A DNA stretch of 64,000 bases from Nelumbo lutea (lineage: Eukaryota > Streptophyta > Magnoliopsida > Proteales > Nelumbonaceae): NCBI GenBank assembly GCA_022828595.1, contig JAKGHH010000005.1, positions 23,139,875 through 23,203,874 on the forward strand, in the 5' to 3' direction. The position numbers and the translations under genes are program-made. The notes beneath the pieces were generated by a model, which was not told where the DNA came from, did no database searches, and saw nothing but the letters and a program-made list of their open reading frames with translations. Numbering within the stretch: the first letter of the stretch is position 1; each line of letters begins with the position of its first letter. Positions 48,000 through 59,589 of this stretch are shown piece after piece.

Positions 48000-49740
48000 T
48001 AGAAAACTGAGTGATGGAGAAGTAGTACTTTACTTGGGGACTTCTGCAATAGTTATTGCTACAGCCATAGGAACAATAGAGTTATTTTTCAGAGAAGACA
48101 TTATTGTACTTAAAGATTGTCTTTATGTACCAACATTAAGAAGAAATTTGATTTTAGTTTCAAAGTTGTGCCAGGATGGTTATTCTATTTTGTTCAGTAA
48201 TATGATTACTATTAAAGTGAATAACAAATTCCTCACCTATGGAGAGATGGAGAATGGTCTCTATGTTCTCCGTCCTTTCTCTAGAAACAAATGTTACCAA
48301 AACCACATTGAAAATAATCCTCAAGAAAAGAATACGTGATACATTAAATCCCACATGCCTGTGGCATTACTTACTTGGCCACATTAATATAGACCATATT
48401 ACAAGGTTGGTAAAGGATGATCCTTTGGATTTTCTAACTGTAGAAGGCCATCCAAGTTGTGAACCTTGCCTTCAGGGTAAGATGATGAAACTACCATTTA
48501 CGGGAAAGACTCAAAGATATATGGGCACACTTGACCAAATACATATTAATGTATGTGGTCCCATGAATGTTAGGGCATGCAACCAACACGTTTATTTCAT
48601 AACATTTACTGGTGATTTCTCTCAGTATGGTTACGTATACCTAATGAGACACAAGTCTGAATCCTTTGAAAAGTTCAAGGAGTTCAGACAAGAGTTCAGA
48701 AACAGTTTGGGTGACAGATTAAGGCCCTTCGATCAGATCGACGAGGTGAATATCTCTCCGACGAATTCAGAGACTACTTAAAGGATAATGGGATTGTATC
48801 ACAACTAGATTCTTTTGCTACACCACAATTAATCAGTGTATCAGAGAGGAGAAATCAGACTCTATTGGATATGGTCCGTTCACTTCTCGTCCACTCAGAG
48901 TTATCTATATCCTTTTGGGGTTATGCATTAGAAATTGTGATATACGTGCTGAACCAGGTTCCAACCAAACCCGTTCCTAAGACTCCTAATGAGCTATGGA
49001 CAGGTAAGAAACCAAGTGTAAGACACTTGATGATTTGGGGTTGACACATGTTAAAAGAATAAGTGTTGACAAATTAGAATCCAAGACCAGTCGTTGACTA
49101 TTTTTAGGTTACCCCAAAAGCTCTGTAGGTTACTTATTCTATGACCCAAAGGAGGAAAAGGTGTTTTGTAGTTGAAATGCCTAATCCTAGATAATCATTA
49201 TCAGGAAGTTGTTCTTGATGAGAAAAGCCTAGGGATAGTGGGAGATGTCCCACTGGCTCCAGATAATAACCAACCTAGAAGGTCTACCTAGGTTTCTAGG
49301 CCTCCAGTTTGTTACGGTTATGATAAAGAATGTTATTTGATGGAAGCCACAATCAGTGAGGAAGATCCCATAACTTATACGGAAGCTATGTTGGACATAG
49401 ATTCCTTAAAGTGAGTAGATTCCATGAAAGCCGAGATGGACTCGATGGAAATCAACAAGGTCTGGACTCTCGTAAATCCACCCCCTTGGTTAAAAGCAAT
49501 TGGTTGCAAATGGATTTACAAGAGGAAGAAGGGCCCTGATGGAAAGATTGAGACATATAAAGCTCATCTTGTAGCGAAGGGGTACACTTAAGAAGAGGGA
49601 ATCAATTATGAGAAAACCTTTTTGCTAGTGGCCATGCTTAAATCCATAAGGATCCTACTAGCTGTAGCAGCATACCATGACTATGAGATTTAGCAAATGG
49701 ATGTCAAAACCGCGTTCTTGAATGAAGATCTTACTGAAGA
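48000..49740 (+). pseudogene. Copia-3 integrase and partial RT remnant
   Basis: Frames 48034-48339 and 48239-48781 carry LKDCLYVPTLRRNLI, LWHYLLGHINIDHITRL, CEPCLQGK and VYFITFTGDFSQYGYVYLMRHK. Past 48781 the integrase core and linker ([29 protein letters not shown]-like) are readable with stops and shifts. RT begins near 49400 (GCKWIYKRKKGPDGK) and breaks at MDVKTAFLNEDLTED, where copia-4 starts. No YVDD block or 3' LTR is present. Confidence 0.85.
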
Positions 49741-50758
49741 TGATTGAACCATGCAGGGTGGCTAGGCAAAATTTCAAAAATTTCTTTCTCCCATCCGGGA
49801 ATCTTATTCCCTGATTTAGAAAAATTACATTTATCAAGTTTAGTTCTTGAAACAAATTGGACCAAATCTGAAACCAAGATTAGGGAGAGGAATACCTGAT
49901 ACAAAATCCATGCAAAAAGCTCCTCCCAACGTAGGTGTTCATGCCCAAAGTGGTTACCAAATCCGTTTCCACTGAAGATGACACAATGATTGTTGAGGTA
50001 GGATCAACAATAAGGGTTCTTCAACAAGAATCATGTAGGGTTCTGTGAGCACGACTTCAGATTGTTTCTTCACTAAGAAACAATATCAAGAATAGTTCTT
50101 GATCACTCCAAGAGGTGGAGATCAAACTAGGTAGGGCGGCAAGAGTAGAGGAAGAAAAAATTTGCAGAGAAGAAGTGATCTTTCTATGGAATTCGCCCCT
50201 TATTTATAACCTTCTCTGGATCAGTTTCCTAATCCAATTAGGAATGAGTTTCTTGATCCAAATCTAATATTTGGATCTGGACTCTCAAGTTGGATAAGAC
50301 TTATCTTATCCAACTGCTAATCCAAATCAAGCTATAAACCCAAATTCGCCCATTTAATTAAATCACTTAAGCCCAATTTGAAATGGTTCTTAGGCCCATT
50401 AAGTCATAGTGCTCACTTTACCCTTTAAATGCTAGCTAGTTTGGCTCTCTTTGTATGGCATGAAACCCTAGCATTGATCTATGCATCAGTTACATGGGTT
50501 CAGCCCAGCCTTTGTTACAAGGCTTGGTCAAATTCACTACAGAACATAGTGAACCCCTGAGTCCATCAATGTGGGCTCTTAATGGAACCAACATTTACAC
50601 TAAATGATCATTGGGTCCAACCACCTTATAAAGGCCCAAGGATTGTAGGCAGATGCAAGATTAGCCCATCAGGTATAACCCTCAATGGTCTTACACTTAA
50701 TCTCTCAGCCCATAATGATGAAACTTTGCCTAATAAGAGAGGACATCTCCCTCAGCTA
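49741..50758 (-). repeat. Copia-4 3' LTR, first part
   Basis: From TGATTGAACCATGCAGGG to ATCTCCCTCAGCTA, matching the copia-1 LTRs on the + strand order (compare 42130-43160). Cut by the gypsy element at 50759. Confidence 0.85.
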
Positions 50759-52049
50759 TGATAACTTTGCATTTTGATGCCTTAAGGGCATCACTTCAGG
50801 GGTATTTTTGGCCTTAAAGTAGTCAAATTGTGTCATTTTCCCAGTTAATTTCAATGTTGTGATCTCTGGGGGTCTCTGTGCAAATTTTGTGCAAAACCGA
50901 GAAGGATTCATGGTTAAATTGTAGTTTTTGGGAAGCTGGTGTGAAGTCCAACTGAGAGAGGGGATGTTTTTGTGAAAAACTAAGAACAGAAGGGCGCCTT
51001 TTAACCTATTCTTTTCCTCCTTAGCAAACACTAGCCACCCCCAGCTGTTTAATCTCCACCCTCCACTCCTTCTAATCTCCACCACTCATTCTAGGGCACT
51101 CTTCTTGTAGCTTTTAAACTCTAGGGCACCACCCACCTCTTTTAATCTCTACCTTTCAGCTCTAGGCGCCTCAATCTCCACCATCTATTTATGGGCTCCC
51201 AAATCTCAGCCCTACATAATATTGGGCGCCCTCTTATTTTCTTCTCAGCCTGAGGATCATCCCAAAACCATCCTAACCCTTCATTAGAAATCCTAGGGCA
51301 TCCATATATTTGCTAAAACCCAGCTGCCGCCACCTCTTTCTCTCTAATCCCAATTGTATCCACCCTTCTCTATAAAAAGGACCCAAGTTTTCCTGAGAAA
51401 GGGTTGGATTCTACCCCTAGGTAAGGCAGAAGGCTGATCTTGAGAAATTCAGGGTACAAGAAGAGGAGGATGCCCAAGCAAGAGGAGGGGTTCCTACTTG
51501 CAGTTCGCCAACACCACTACTACCACCTCTAGATTCAGATCCCAACCAATTTACATTAGTCTTAGATTTAATTTTTGTTCTTTTATTTCCAGTTCCATTT
51601 TTCTTTTTTTTTGCAATTTACTTTCATTCCGTTTAAATTTCATTTTCTTTTCTATAGATATGGAATTCGGCCAAGTAAGATGGAAGGCCTAGCTTGAGAA
51701 GTTCGAGGGTCAAAGGAGAGATGCGGAGACTGCTACCTCTGATCGGACTATAGATATTTTAATTAGTTTTATTTATTTATGTATTTATTTATTTTTCTGC
51801 ACTTTTAATTTTTGATAATTTTTGAATTCTATTTTTCCAGTTTAATTAATTAATTTCTGTAATTCTATAACTTCCACTTGTGTTCTCTTTCCTGAATCTA
51901 AGTACGTAACGGTTTTTCTCTTACTTCCCTATGGATATGACCCATTCTCACCATTTTACTGTGTTTGTAGTTGTTTGAGAATCAGTAAAATTTTATAAAT
52001 GTTAAACTGGTGTTCCAAAGTGCTTAACGACACGCTTCCGGAGACACCA
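50759..52049 (+). repeat. 5' LTR of non-autonomous gypsy element
   Basis: 1291 bp, TGATAACTTTGC to GAGACACCA. About 55 bp shorter than the 3' LTR, which holds an extra stretch near 57541-57620, probably lost here between CCTCCTTAGCAAAC repeats. TATAAAAAGG at 51371-51380 is the likely TATA box. Confidence 0.92.
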
Positions 52050-52189
52050 AGTTTTTGGTGCCATTGTTGAGGAAGCAACGGAGAAAATTTTTTATTTGCT
52101 TTGTTTGGATCTATTTCATTATTTTTATTTTTTTGTGTTTACTTGATTTGTAATCTCATTTTAATTTTTGTTTCTCTTTGATTTTGTAG
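51421..52189 (+). other. Candidate leader intron of non-autonomous gypsy element
   Basis: CTAG|GTAAGG at 51421, about 50 bp after the TATA box, and TTTCTCTTTGATTTTGTAG|G ending at 52189. The 3' LTR keeps the donor as AA|GTAAGA near 58041. Same layout as proposed for Athila: donor in the LTR, acceptor past the primer site. Inference only. Confidence 0.35.
52056..52073 (+). other. Primer binding site, tRNA-Asp, decayed
   Basis: TGGTGCCATTGTTGAGGA against TGGCGCCGTTGCCGGGGA: five differences, all C-to-T or G-to-A, as expected from cytosine methylation and deamination. Confidence 0.8.
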
Positions 52190-53819
52190 GACATAATAGC
52201 GAAAGGTAGGGTACCAGAGCATTACCAGACTGTAGAAAAAAAGACAAAATAAGAGAAATTGGATTGCATTTTAGGTGTAGTCATCCCATTTTATTTTTGA
52301 TTTTTGATTTTTGATTTTTATTTTTGAACTTTTTTTTGGTAGAATAGTGATTTTTTGAAAATTTAATTAATTTTTTTCTAGATCCGAATTATTTTTTTAG
52401 TATTATTTTTCTTCCGTTTTGTTTCTAGATCTATTTTTCTTTCTTTATTTTAATTTCTTGTTTGAATTTCTATCTTATTAGGTTTGAGTTTTTCTTTTTT
52501 TTTTCAGATAAAAAAACAGAAAAAAATTCGTTTATTTTATTTTATTTTATTTATTGCCGCATAATTTTCTTTTGTTTATTTTCTTGTTAGAATTTATTTT
52601 GGTAGTAGTTAATTTTTATTTTTTAGCATAATTATTTCTTTTATTTTCTATTTGTTATAATTAGTTGTTGCCCTATTTGATTTCTTTTTTTTTGTTATTT
52701 AATTGAATAATTAATTGTTAACTAGGATATTGTCCTAATTTTCGAATTTGAAATTGAATTTAAATTTTAATTCAAATCTGAATTTGAATTTAAATTTTAA
52801 TTCAAATATGAATTTTAATTTGAATTTTAATTTCAAATTTCGAAATTTATATTTAAAATTTTGAATTTAAAAAAATGAAAAAAATAATAATAAGTAAAAA
52901 TTTTAAAAATAAAAAAAAACGAAAAAAATTTTGTTTAATATTTTAACATTCTTTCATTTGCATTCCAACATTTAGGGTTTCATATTCTAGAGTATGCATC
53001 TTATAGGTTTATTATTTAATTGTTGAAATCATCTTGTTAGTTGGAAATGTATTAGGTTTTCTTCTTTTTACTATTTTAATTATTTCTTTTGCTTAATTAG
53101 TTTGTTTTATTCTTTTATCTTATATTGCTGAATTGCATTTTAGAAATAATTGTTCATGCATTGTAATTAGTTGCATTCATTTTGTTTGATTGTTTTTGTT
53201 TCGTTAATCCATTTAAAGGCACCCAACTTAAATAAGATAAGGTGGGGATTTCATCACCCTTCCTTGGCCCAAAAATCCCCATCCTTCACGTGCGGTTCAC
53301 CCTAACCCTAGTTTAAAATTTGGGTAGCAAGATCCTTTAGGGAGCTTCACATTTGGTTCAAAGGTGTGTCGAATTTTAGGAAAGCTTGTAATTACTTTCC
53401 ATAACCAGCGGTTGGTGTCTAAGGAAAGAGGTTAAACGGCTACGCCTAAGCAGGTTTAGTGGTTACTTAATTAGGTCCTTGCAAGAGCAAGGGGAGCCTC
53501 CCACATCCTCACCTCTTACCTGGCTAACCAAAGGAAGTGGTGTAATTCCAAGTGAACCTAAGAGGATTCACATTGGTTGAACCACTAGTTTAGGAAACCC
53601 TAGGTCAGCCCTAGGTTGCGTGGTTGATTTGCTTGCACTTTTTTAAATTCAAAAATTCAAATTTGAATTTGAATTTTAGGAATTTAAATTCAAAATCTGA
53701 ATTTGAATTTAAATTTCACATTTCAAAAAAAAAAACAAAAAAAGAAAATTAAAAAATTAAAAAATAAACATAAAAAAGAGAAATTTTAAAAATTTGAGTT
53801 TAACTTTCAAAATCCAAAT
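52190..53819 (+). repeat. AT-rich leader with AATTTGAATTT word repeats
   Basis: No gene. Dense runs of TTCAAATTTGAATTT and related words at 52740-52870 and 53645-53720, continuing at 53800-53890 into the gag side. The central part (53210-53640) is of ordinary composition. Confidence 0.75.
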
Positions 53820-54950
53820 TTGAAATTAAATTCAAAATATAAATTTCAAAATCCAAATTTGAAATTAAGTTCAAAATTTAAATTTCAAAATTCAACAAAA
53901 AGAAAAAAGGGACTTCTAAGTTGTATGTTGGAAAGGAGATCTCTAAGGAGAGATACTATAGAACCCATACCCAAAATAGAGAGATACCTCCATCACAAAC
54001 AATGCAACAAAATGGCTAGAATCAGCGATGCCCAACCCAGAAAGCTGAAGGAATACTTCACTCCAACCCAATATAACCCTTCATCCTGCATACAGTTGCC
54101 AGATACTCAGGCCTTACAGTATGAGATTAAGTCAAGCACAATCTAGAACCTCCCCTCTTTCTGTAGGAACTTGTGTGAGGACCCATACAAGCACATAGAT
54201 GAGTTTCTGGAAATATAATCCACTGTAATGATCCATAACTTCAATGATGATGCCCTTAAACTGACTCTCTTCCCCTTCTCCTTAAAAGATAAAGCCAAGC
54301 ACTGGTTAGGGACTATAGGGAAACCCATTAGAACTTGGGCAGAAATGCAACAAGAATTCCTTAGAAAGTTCTATCCTATAGGTAGAAACAATACCATGAG
54401 AAGAGCCATCATTGGATTCACCCAAACACTGGGTGAACAAATTCATGAGGCTTAGGAGAGAATGAAGAAGTTAATGAGAAAATGCCCACACCATGGCCTG
54501 TCCCAATGGCAAATTGTCCAAGCCTTCTATGAAGGTTTGATAGATCAATACAGGCAAATGGTTGATGCATCTTGTGGGGGTGCATTTATGAGCAAAAGCG
54601 AGGATGAAGCATATGCTCTTTTTGAGACCTTGAGTGAGAATTCCATTAACAATGCATCCTTGTATTCCTATGGACCTTCAAAGAGGGTAGGGCTCTATGA
54701 GGTTAGGAATAATATAGAGCCCGAGGCAAAAATGGACTTGAATGCCCTTTCTAGAAAGTTGGACAGGGTAGATCTTCTAGCCTAGAAGCTTGATTAGTTT
54801 TTCACCTTTAACCAGCAATCAGACCCATCTACATCCTATCCCGAAGTGTGTTCCATTTGTGCCAGCCCGACCCACTAGGTTGATGACTGTCCCACAGTAG
54901 CCCAGTTTCCGCCTTTTATCCAAGAACAAGTTCAGGCAGCCTAGAGTTTC
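53820..54950 (+). pseudogene. Gag remnant of non-autonomous gypsy element
   Basis: Likely real start ATG 54012 (MARISDAQPRKLKEYF). Seen in order: [35 protein letters not shown], a stop in the place of Trp in EA*ERMKKLMRKCPHHGL, WQIVQAFYEGL, and a CCHC knuckle C-x2-C-x4-H-x4-C at about 54848-54890. Stops at about 54144, 54219, 54453 and 54783 are mostly explained by C-to-T or G-to-A change. Confidence 0.85.
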
Positions 54951-55301
54951 TCAAGGCCCAACAATGATCCATATTCAAATACTTATAACCCTGGGTGGAG
55001 AAATCACCCTAACTTTTCTTAGAGGACACATCAACCCAATTCACAGTCCCAACAATATCATCATTTGTCTAACTCTATGGCCCAGCAATTTCAGAGGCCA
55101 CCAGTACAGAGTCAGTTCCAGTAGGTGTACCCTAGGAACCAACTGGCCCAACCGTATCAGGGTTACCCACAACCTCCACAATCTCGTTCAGTAGATGATC
55201 AATTCATGCAGCTTCAGTAGCTGGTCCTAAATCAGCAGCAACCCATTGCTAGGTTAGAAAGCCAAATAGGACAATTAGTCGAAGCTAATGCAAGGAGAGA
55301 A

Positions 55302-56102
55302 GTGGAGCAGTTACTGAGTCAACCTGTTGCAAATTCTAGGAATCAACCATCAGGTTTTCCTCAACAAATTCAACCACTTCCTAAAAAGCCCCAGTTTAAA
55401 AATACTAAAGCTATTACAACCCTAAGGAGTGGAAGAATTTTAGAAGACCCGTATGAGAAGAAGCAAATTGAAGAAGAAGAAAATGAGCATGAAGACCCTA
55501 AGTTGGGGGGGGGGGGAGAAGAAGAAGGAAATGAAACTTTATAAGAAGAACCTTTAGCGAACCAACCTGTAGTCCCCTTTCTAACCGCACTCACAGCTAG
55601 GCCGTTGCGGAAAAAGAAAGAGATTCACAATGAGGAAATCAAGGAACTCTTCAAACATATTAACATCCCTCTCCTTGATGCGACTCAACATGTCCTACCC
55701 TACTCCAAGTTTCTGAAAGAGCTATGCACTCAAAAGAGGGTGCCACGGTCAACCCCACAAAAAGTGATGCTCTTGGAGGATGTTAGTGTGGTCCTCCTAA
55801 ACCAATTCCCCTGGAAAATGAAAGACCCGGGTGCTCCTCTCATAAGTTGTGTCATCTCTAGAATCACCTTTGATTGGGCCCTATTGGATCTTTGGGCCAG
55901 TGTCAATCTGCTTCCGTCCATCATCTATGAAAGGTTTAGGATCGACGAGTTAAAACCTATCCCAATAATTCTGCAACTCGCAGATCGGTCAGCCAAGACT
56001 CCTCAAGGTGTTATCGAGGATGTCATTGTCAAGATAGAGAATTGTTATTTCCCTATAGACTTTGTTGTCCTAGACATGACCCCAACCGAGAGGTCCAGTT
56101 GA
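55302..56102 (+). pseudogene. Protease remnant of non-autonomous gypsy element
   Basis: KAITTLRSGR box, a G run at about 55506-55517, a glutamate-rich linker, then HINIPLLDATQHVLPYSKFLKEL and the protease with DLWASVNLLP, where the active-site Gly is Trp. QLADRS and FPIDFVVLDM follow. The frame stops at 56102 before the LGRPFL block and no RT follows. Confidence 0.83.
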
Positions 56103-57311
56103 ATGTTTTTAGTGCCTCTATGTATCCAAACCTAGAGGAAGAAGTTCAATGTGGATATAGTGGATATTCTTGTGGATGACTTGTCTACCCCCTGGTTAGT
56201 CCAATATAAGCCCTGTTGGTATGAAGAAGAAAGTGAGTCTGAGAGCCTGGATGGAAGAAGTGAGTAAACATCTAGCTGAAGACGTTAAACTTAGCGCTAG
56301 TTGGGAGGCAACCCAACATAGTTTTTAATGCTTCTGCTGTTAGGATTTGAGTTTCTTTTTTTTTTTTTCGAGACCAGGTGGCAAACCTTGAACCCCTCAG
56401 GAAAACCCTATTGGTTGTTCCCTTTGGCCCAAGTCCTTTTTGCATCAACCTAAAAAAGAGAAGCTAAGCCTTTAAATATTCAAAATTAAAATTTCATTGA
56501 AAATTTTTAATTTTTTTTCCATTAAAAGAGATTCACAAACAGAAAAAGTTGGGGAAATTGATAAAAAAATATTGAATTTTGTAGAAATTGGTAGCAAGTG
56601 ATAGGATTCAAAATTGGTCTCATTTGAGTATTGTCAAAACTGTTTAGAAATTGAAAAATACTCTCAAGTTTGCCCCTGTAAAGGTAAAAAGAGAAAGATT
56701 GAGAAATTAGACAAAAATTCTTCAAAATTGTTAGAGACAGTGGACTACCTTGAACAGTGTCGGCAAAAAAGAGAGAGAGAGAGAGAGAGAAAGATCAATG
56801 GACACCCTAGACTTAGTAACTAAGTCTCTTCACATAAGTCAAGTGTTGAGATTCACGTCAAATGGAAAAGGGAATGCCAAAGACACTTGCCTAACACTTA
56901 GTAACCAGGTCTCTTTACCTAAGGCAAGTGTTGTTGAGATTTGTGTCAAACGGTAGAAGGTAGCAATAATATATATATATAAGTGTGCATATCAAGTTGG
57001 GGTAGAAATCCACTATCAGAAATGATAAGAAAAATACATGTCTAATTTTAAAAATCAATCTCAGCTTATCAAGACAGTCTGCAAATGGAAGGGTAAATAA
57101 TATTTTTAAGCCAAGTTTTTGTAATATTCAAAGTAAGATACTTTTACCCCTTAAGCCCAATATCGATCTATACAGAGTTTGAGAATTCTGGAATCAGGAT
57201 ACTTGACTAATTCTATTAGGGATGATTTTGAGATGGGAAGGATCTCTATGCTCAGTGTAATTTTAAGACTGCATTGCTAAAGGACTAACACAATTGTTAA
57301 GTTGGGGGGTG
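56103..57311 (+). other. 3' region of non-autonomous gypsy element with polypurine tract
   Basis: No coding sequence. Holds a hairpin GTTGGG-aggcaa-CCCAAC (56300-56317), a GA run near 56770-56790, two copies of an AGTAACYARGTCTCTT..GTGTTGAGATT segment (about 56815-56860 and 56900-56945), and the polypurine tract AAGTTGGGGGG (57299-57309) before the 3' LTR. AGGAC lies 14 bases upstream of the tract, as in Athila. Confidence 0.75.
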
Positions 57312-58657
57312 TGATAACTATGCATTTTGATAACTTAAGGGCATCATTTCAGGGGTATTTTCAGCCTTAGAGTAGTCAAATTGTGTCATTTTCCCAATTA
57401 ATTTCAATGTTGTGATCTCTGAGGGCCTCTGTACAAAATTGGGAAGGTTTCATGGCTGAATTGCAGATTTTGGGAAGCTGGTGTGAAGTCCAGCTGAGAG
57501 AGGGGTTTTTTTTGTGAAAAACTGAGAATAGGAGGGCACCTCTTATCCGCTAAACCCAGTTTGGTGCCCCTCCTACTGTATCAACATGCTCCCCTCTCCT
57601 TAGCAAACCCTAGGGCGCATTTAAACCTATTCTTTTCCTCCTTAGCAAACCCTAGCTGCCCCCAGTTGTTTAATCTTCACCCTCCACCTCCTAATATCCA
57701 CCACTCATTCTAAGGCACTCTTTTTGTAGCTTTTAAGCTGTAGGGTGCCATCCACCTCTTTTAATCTCCACCCTTCTGCTTTAGGCACCTCAATCTCCAC
57801 CATCTATATCTGGGCACCCAAATCTCAGCCCTACATAATATTGGGTGCCCTCTTCTTTTCTTCTAAGCCTTAGGATTATCCCAAAACCATCCTAACCCTT
57901 CACTAGAAACCCTAGGGCACCTATATCTTTGCTAAAACCCAATTGTCGCCTCCCTCTTTCTCTCTAATCCCAATTGTATCCACCATTCTCTATAAAAAGG
58001 ACCAAGGGCTCCTGAGAAAGGGTTGGATTCTGCTCCCAAGTAAGACGAAAGGATGATCTTGAGAAGTTCAAGGGTAGAGGAAGAGGGGGATTCCCAGGCA
58101 AGAGGAGGGGTTCTCACTTGCAGTTCGCCAACACCACTACTTCCACCTCTAGATTCGGATTCCAACCATTTTACAATAGTCTTAGATTTAATTTTTGTTC
58201 TTTTATTTCCGGTTCCATTTTTTTCTACAATTTAATTTCATTCTGCTTAAATTTCATTTTCTTTTCTGTAGATCTAGAATTCGGCCAGGTAAGATGGAAG
58301 GCCTAGCTCGAGAAGTTTAGGGGTCAAAGGAGAGATTCAGAGACTGCTACCTCTGGTCGGATTACATACATTTTAATTAGTTTCTTTTATTTATTTATTT
58401 TTCTACACATTTAATTTTTGGCAATGTTCGAATTCTATTTTTCTAGTTGAATTAATTAATTTTTGTAATTCTATAACTCCCACTTGTGTTCTCTTTCCCG
58501 AATCTAAGTACGTAACAGTTTTTCTCTTGCTTCCTTGTGGATACGACCTGTTCTCACCATTTTACTACATTTGTAGTTGTTTGAGAATCAAAAAAAAATT
58601 CTATAAATATTACACTGGTGTTCTGAAGTGCTTAACGGCACGCTTCTAGAGACACCA
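57312..58657 (+). repeat. 3' LTR of non-autonomous gypsy element
   Basis: 1346 bp, TGATAACTATGC to GAGACACCA, with TATAAAAAGG at 57991-58000. Many differences from the 5' LTR show an old insertion. Confidence 0.92.
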
Positions 58658-59389
58658 GGCTGCAAGGTACAATGTTGCACTCTCTACTCACATGGATCCT
58701 GGGAATTAAAACATTTTGCAAACATTTTGTGAAACCGTAACATATCTGTATATCTCTATATAAATATATTTTGCAAAACAAATCTTAACAATTTGAAATC
58801 AACTGTCGGCAGTTAAGGTTTTCATCAGAGAGAGTGCATTCCCTAATCATTCACTTTGTCCGAGAAAGGAGTTGGTCCTGTCACTATGATCACCCACTCA
58901 GGTGAATTCTCAGACTGCCCAACATACCCAAGTTTTGACCCGGTTAAGTATCTCACTGATTGGCATTTCAAGGACAGCCCAATATGACACATAGTGCAGT
59001 ACCATAATTGAGTCTTGGGGTCAAGTGTAACATTCTAGTTTTGCCCATCTATCTCCAAGGTCTAGGGCAATATTGGAATTTGGTCCGATTCAGGGTTTCA
59101 AGAAAACCCACACTACATGTGCTTTGGGTCTTATCCTGGCAGCTGAGACAACCCACCCCAACCTTGTTGGTAGCACATTAGTGTCAGCCTTGGCAGAATA
59201 TACCTCCCTAGGTTTTATCCATCGGCTGTGAAGATTCTAAACTAACACGAGTCTCATAAGTGTCTAGTTTAAGGGTATTACACAAAAACACACCAATATA
59301 ACATGAATCAATTATGCACTTTATTCTTTTACTATAAATGTCAATAGGTACACCAATCTGATTGGAGCTAAGAGCATAACTGTCTAACA
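58658..59389 (-). repeat. Copia-4 3' LTR, second part
   Basis: Resumes with GGCTGCAAGGTACAATGTTG and ends GTCTAACA, followed by the minus-strand polypurine tract. Aligns with 43165-43905. Confidence 0.88.
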
Positions 59390-59589
59390 GCTCCCACTTG
59401 CACTTAGGTTCAATCGGGTACAATCTAGAGTCTCATACTTTTCACGTGTTTCTCAAACACTTTCTGTGTTAGTGGCTTAGTTAATGGGTTTTCTACATTC
59501 TCAGCTGAGACTAACTTCTGAATCTAGACGTCCCCTCTACCAATAATCTCCCCCAGTACATGGTACTTCCTCTCGATGTTCTTCGACTT

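Larger units (their letters stand above)
34270..49740 (+). mobile_element. Copia-3: + strand Ty1/copia element, split and truncated
   Basis: 5' LTR starts TGTTAGACAGTG at 34270, is interrupted by copia-1 (34619-43905) and resumes at 43911-45265. Then follow the initiator-Met primer site, leader, gag (47095), protease, integrase and the first part of RT. It breaks off at about 49740 where copia-4 enters; the rest would lie beyond the window. Coding parts carry many stops. Wording of gag and pol suits the Tork/Angela part of copia. Confidence 0.88.
50759..58657 (+). mobile_element. Non-autonomous gypsy element with gag and protease only
   Basis: 7.9 kb: 5' LTR 50759-52049, decayed tRNA-Asp primer site, AT-rich leader, gag with stops, protease, short non-coding end, polypurine tract and 3' LTR 57312-58657. 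There is no RT, RNase H or integrase. It lies in the 3' LTR of copia-4, which continues at 58658; the presumed 5-bp duplication is decayed (AGCTA against GGCTG). Primer type and gag wording place it near the Athila lineage. Confidence 0.88.
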
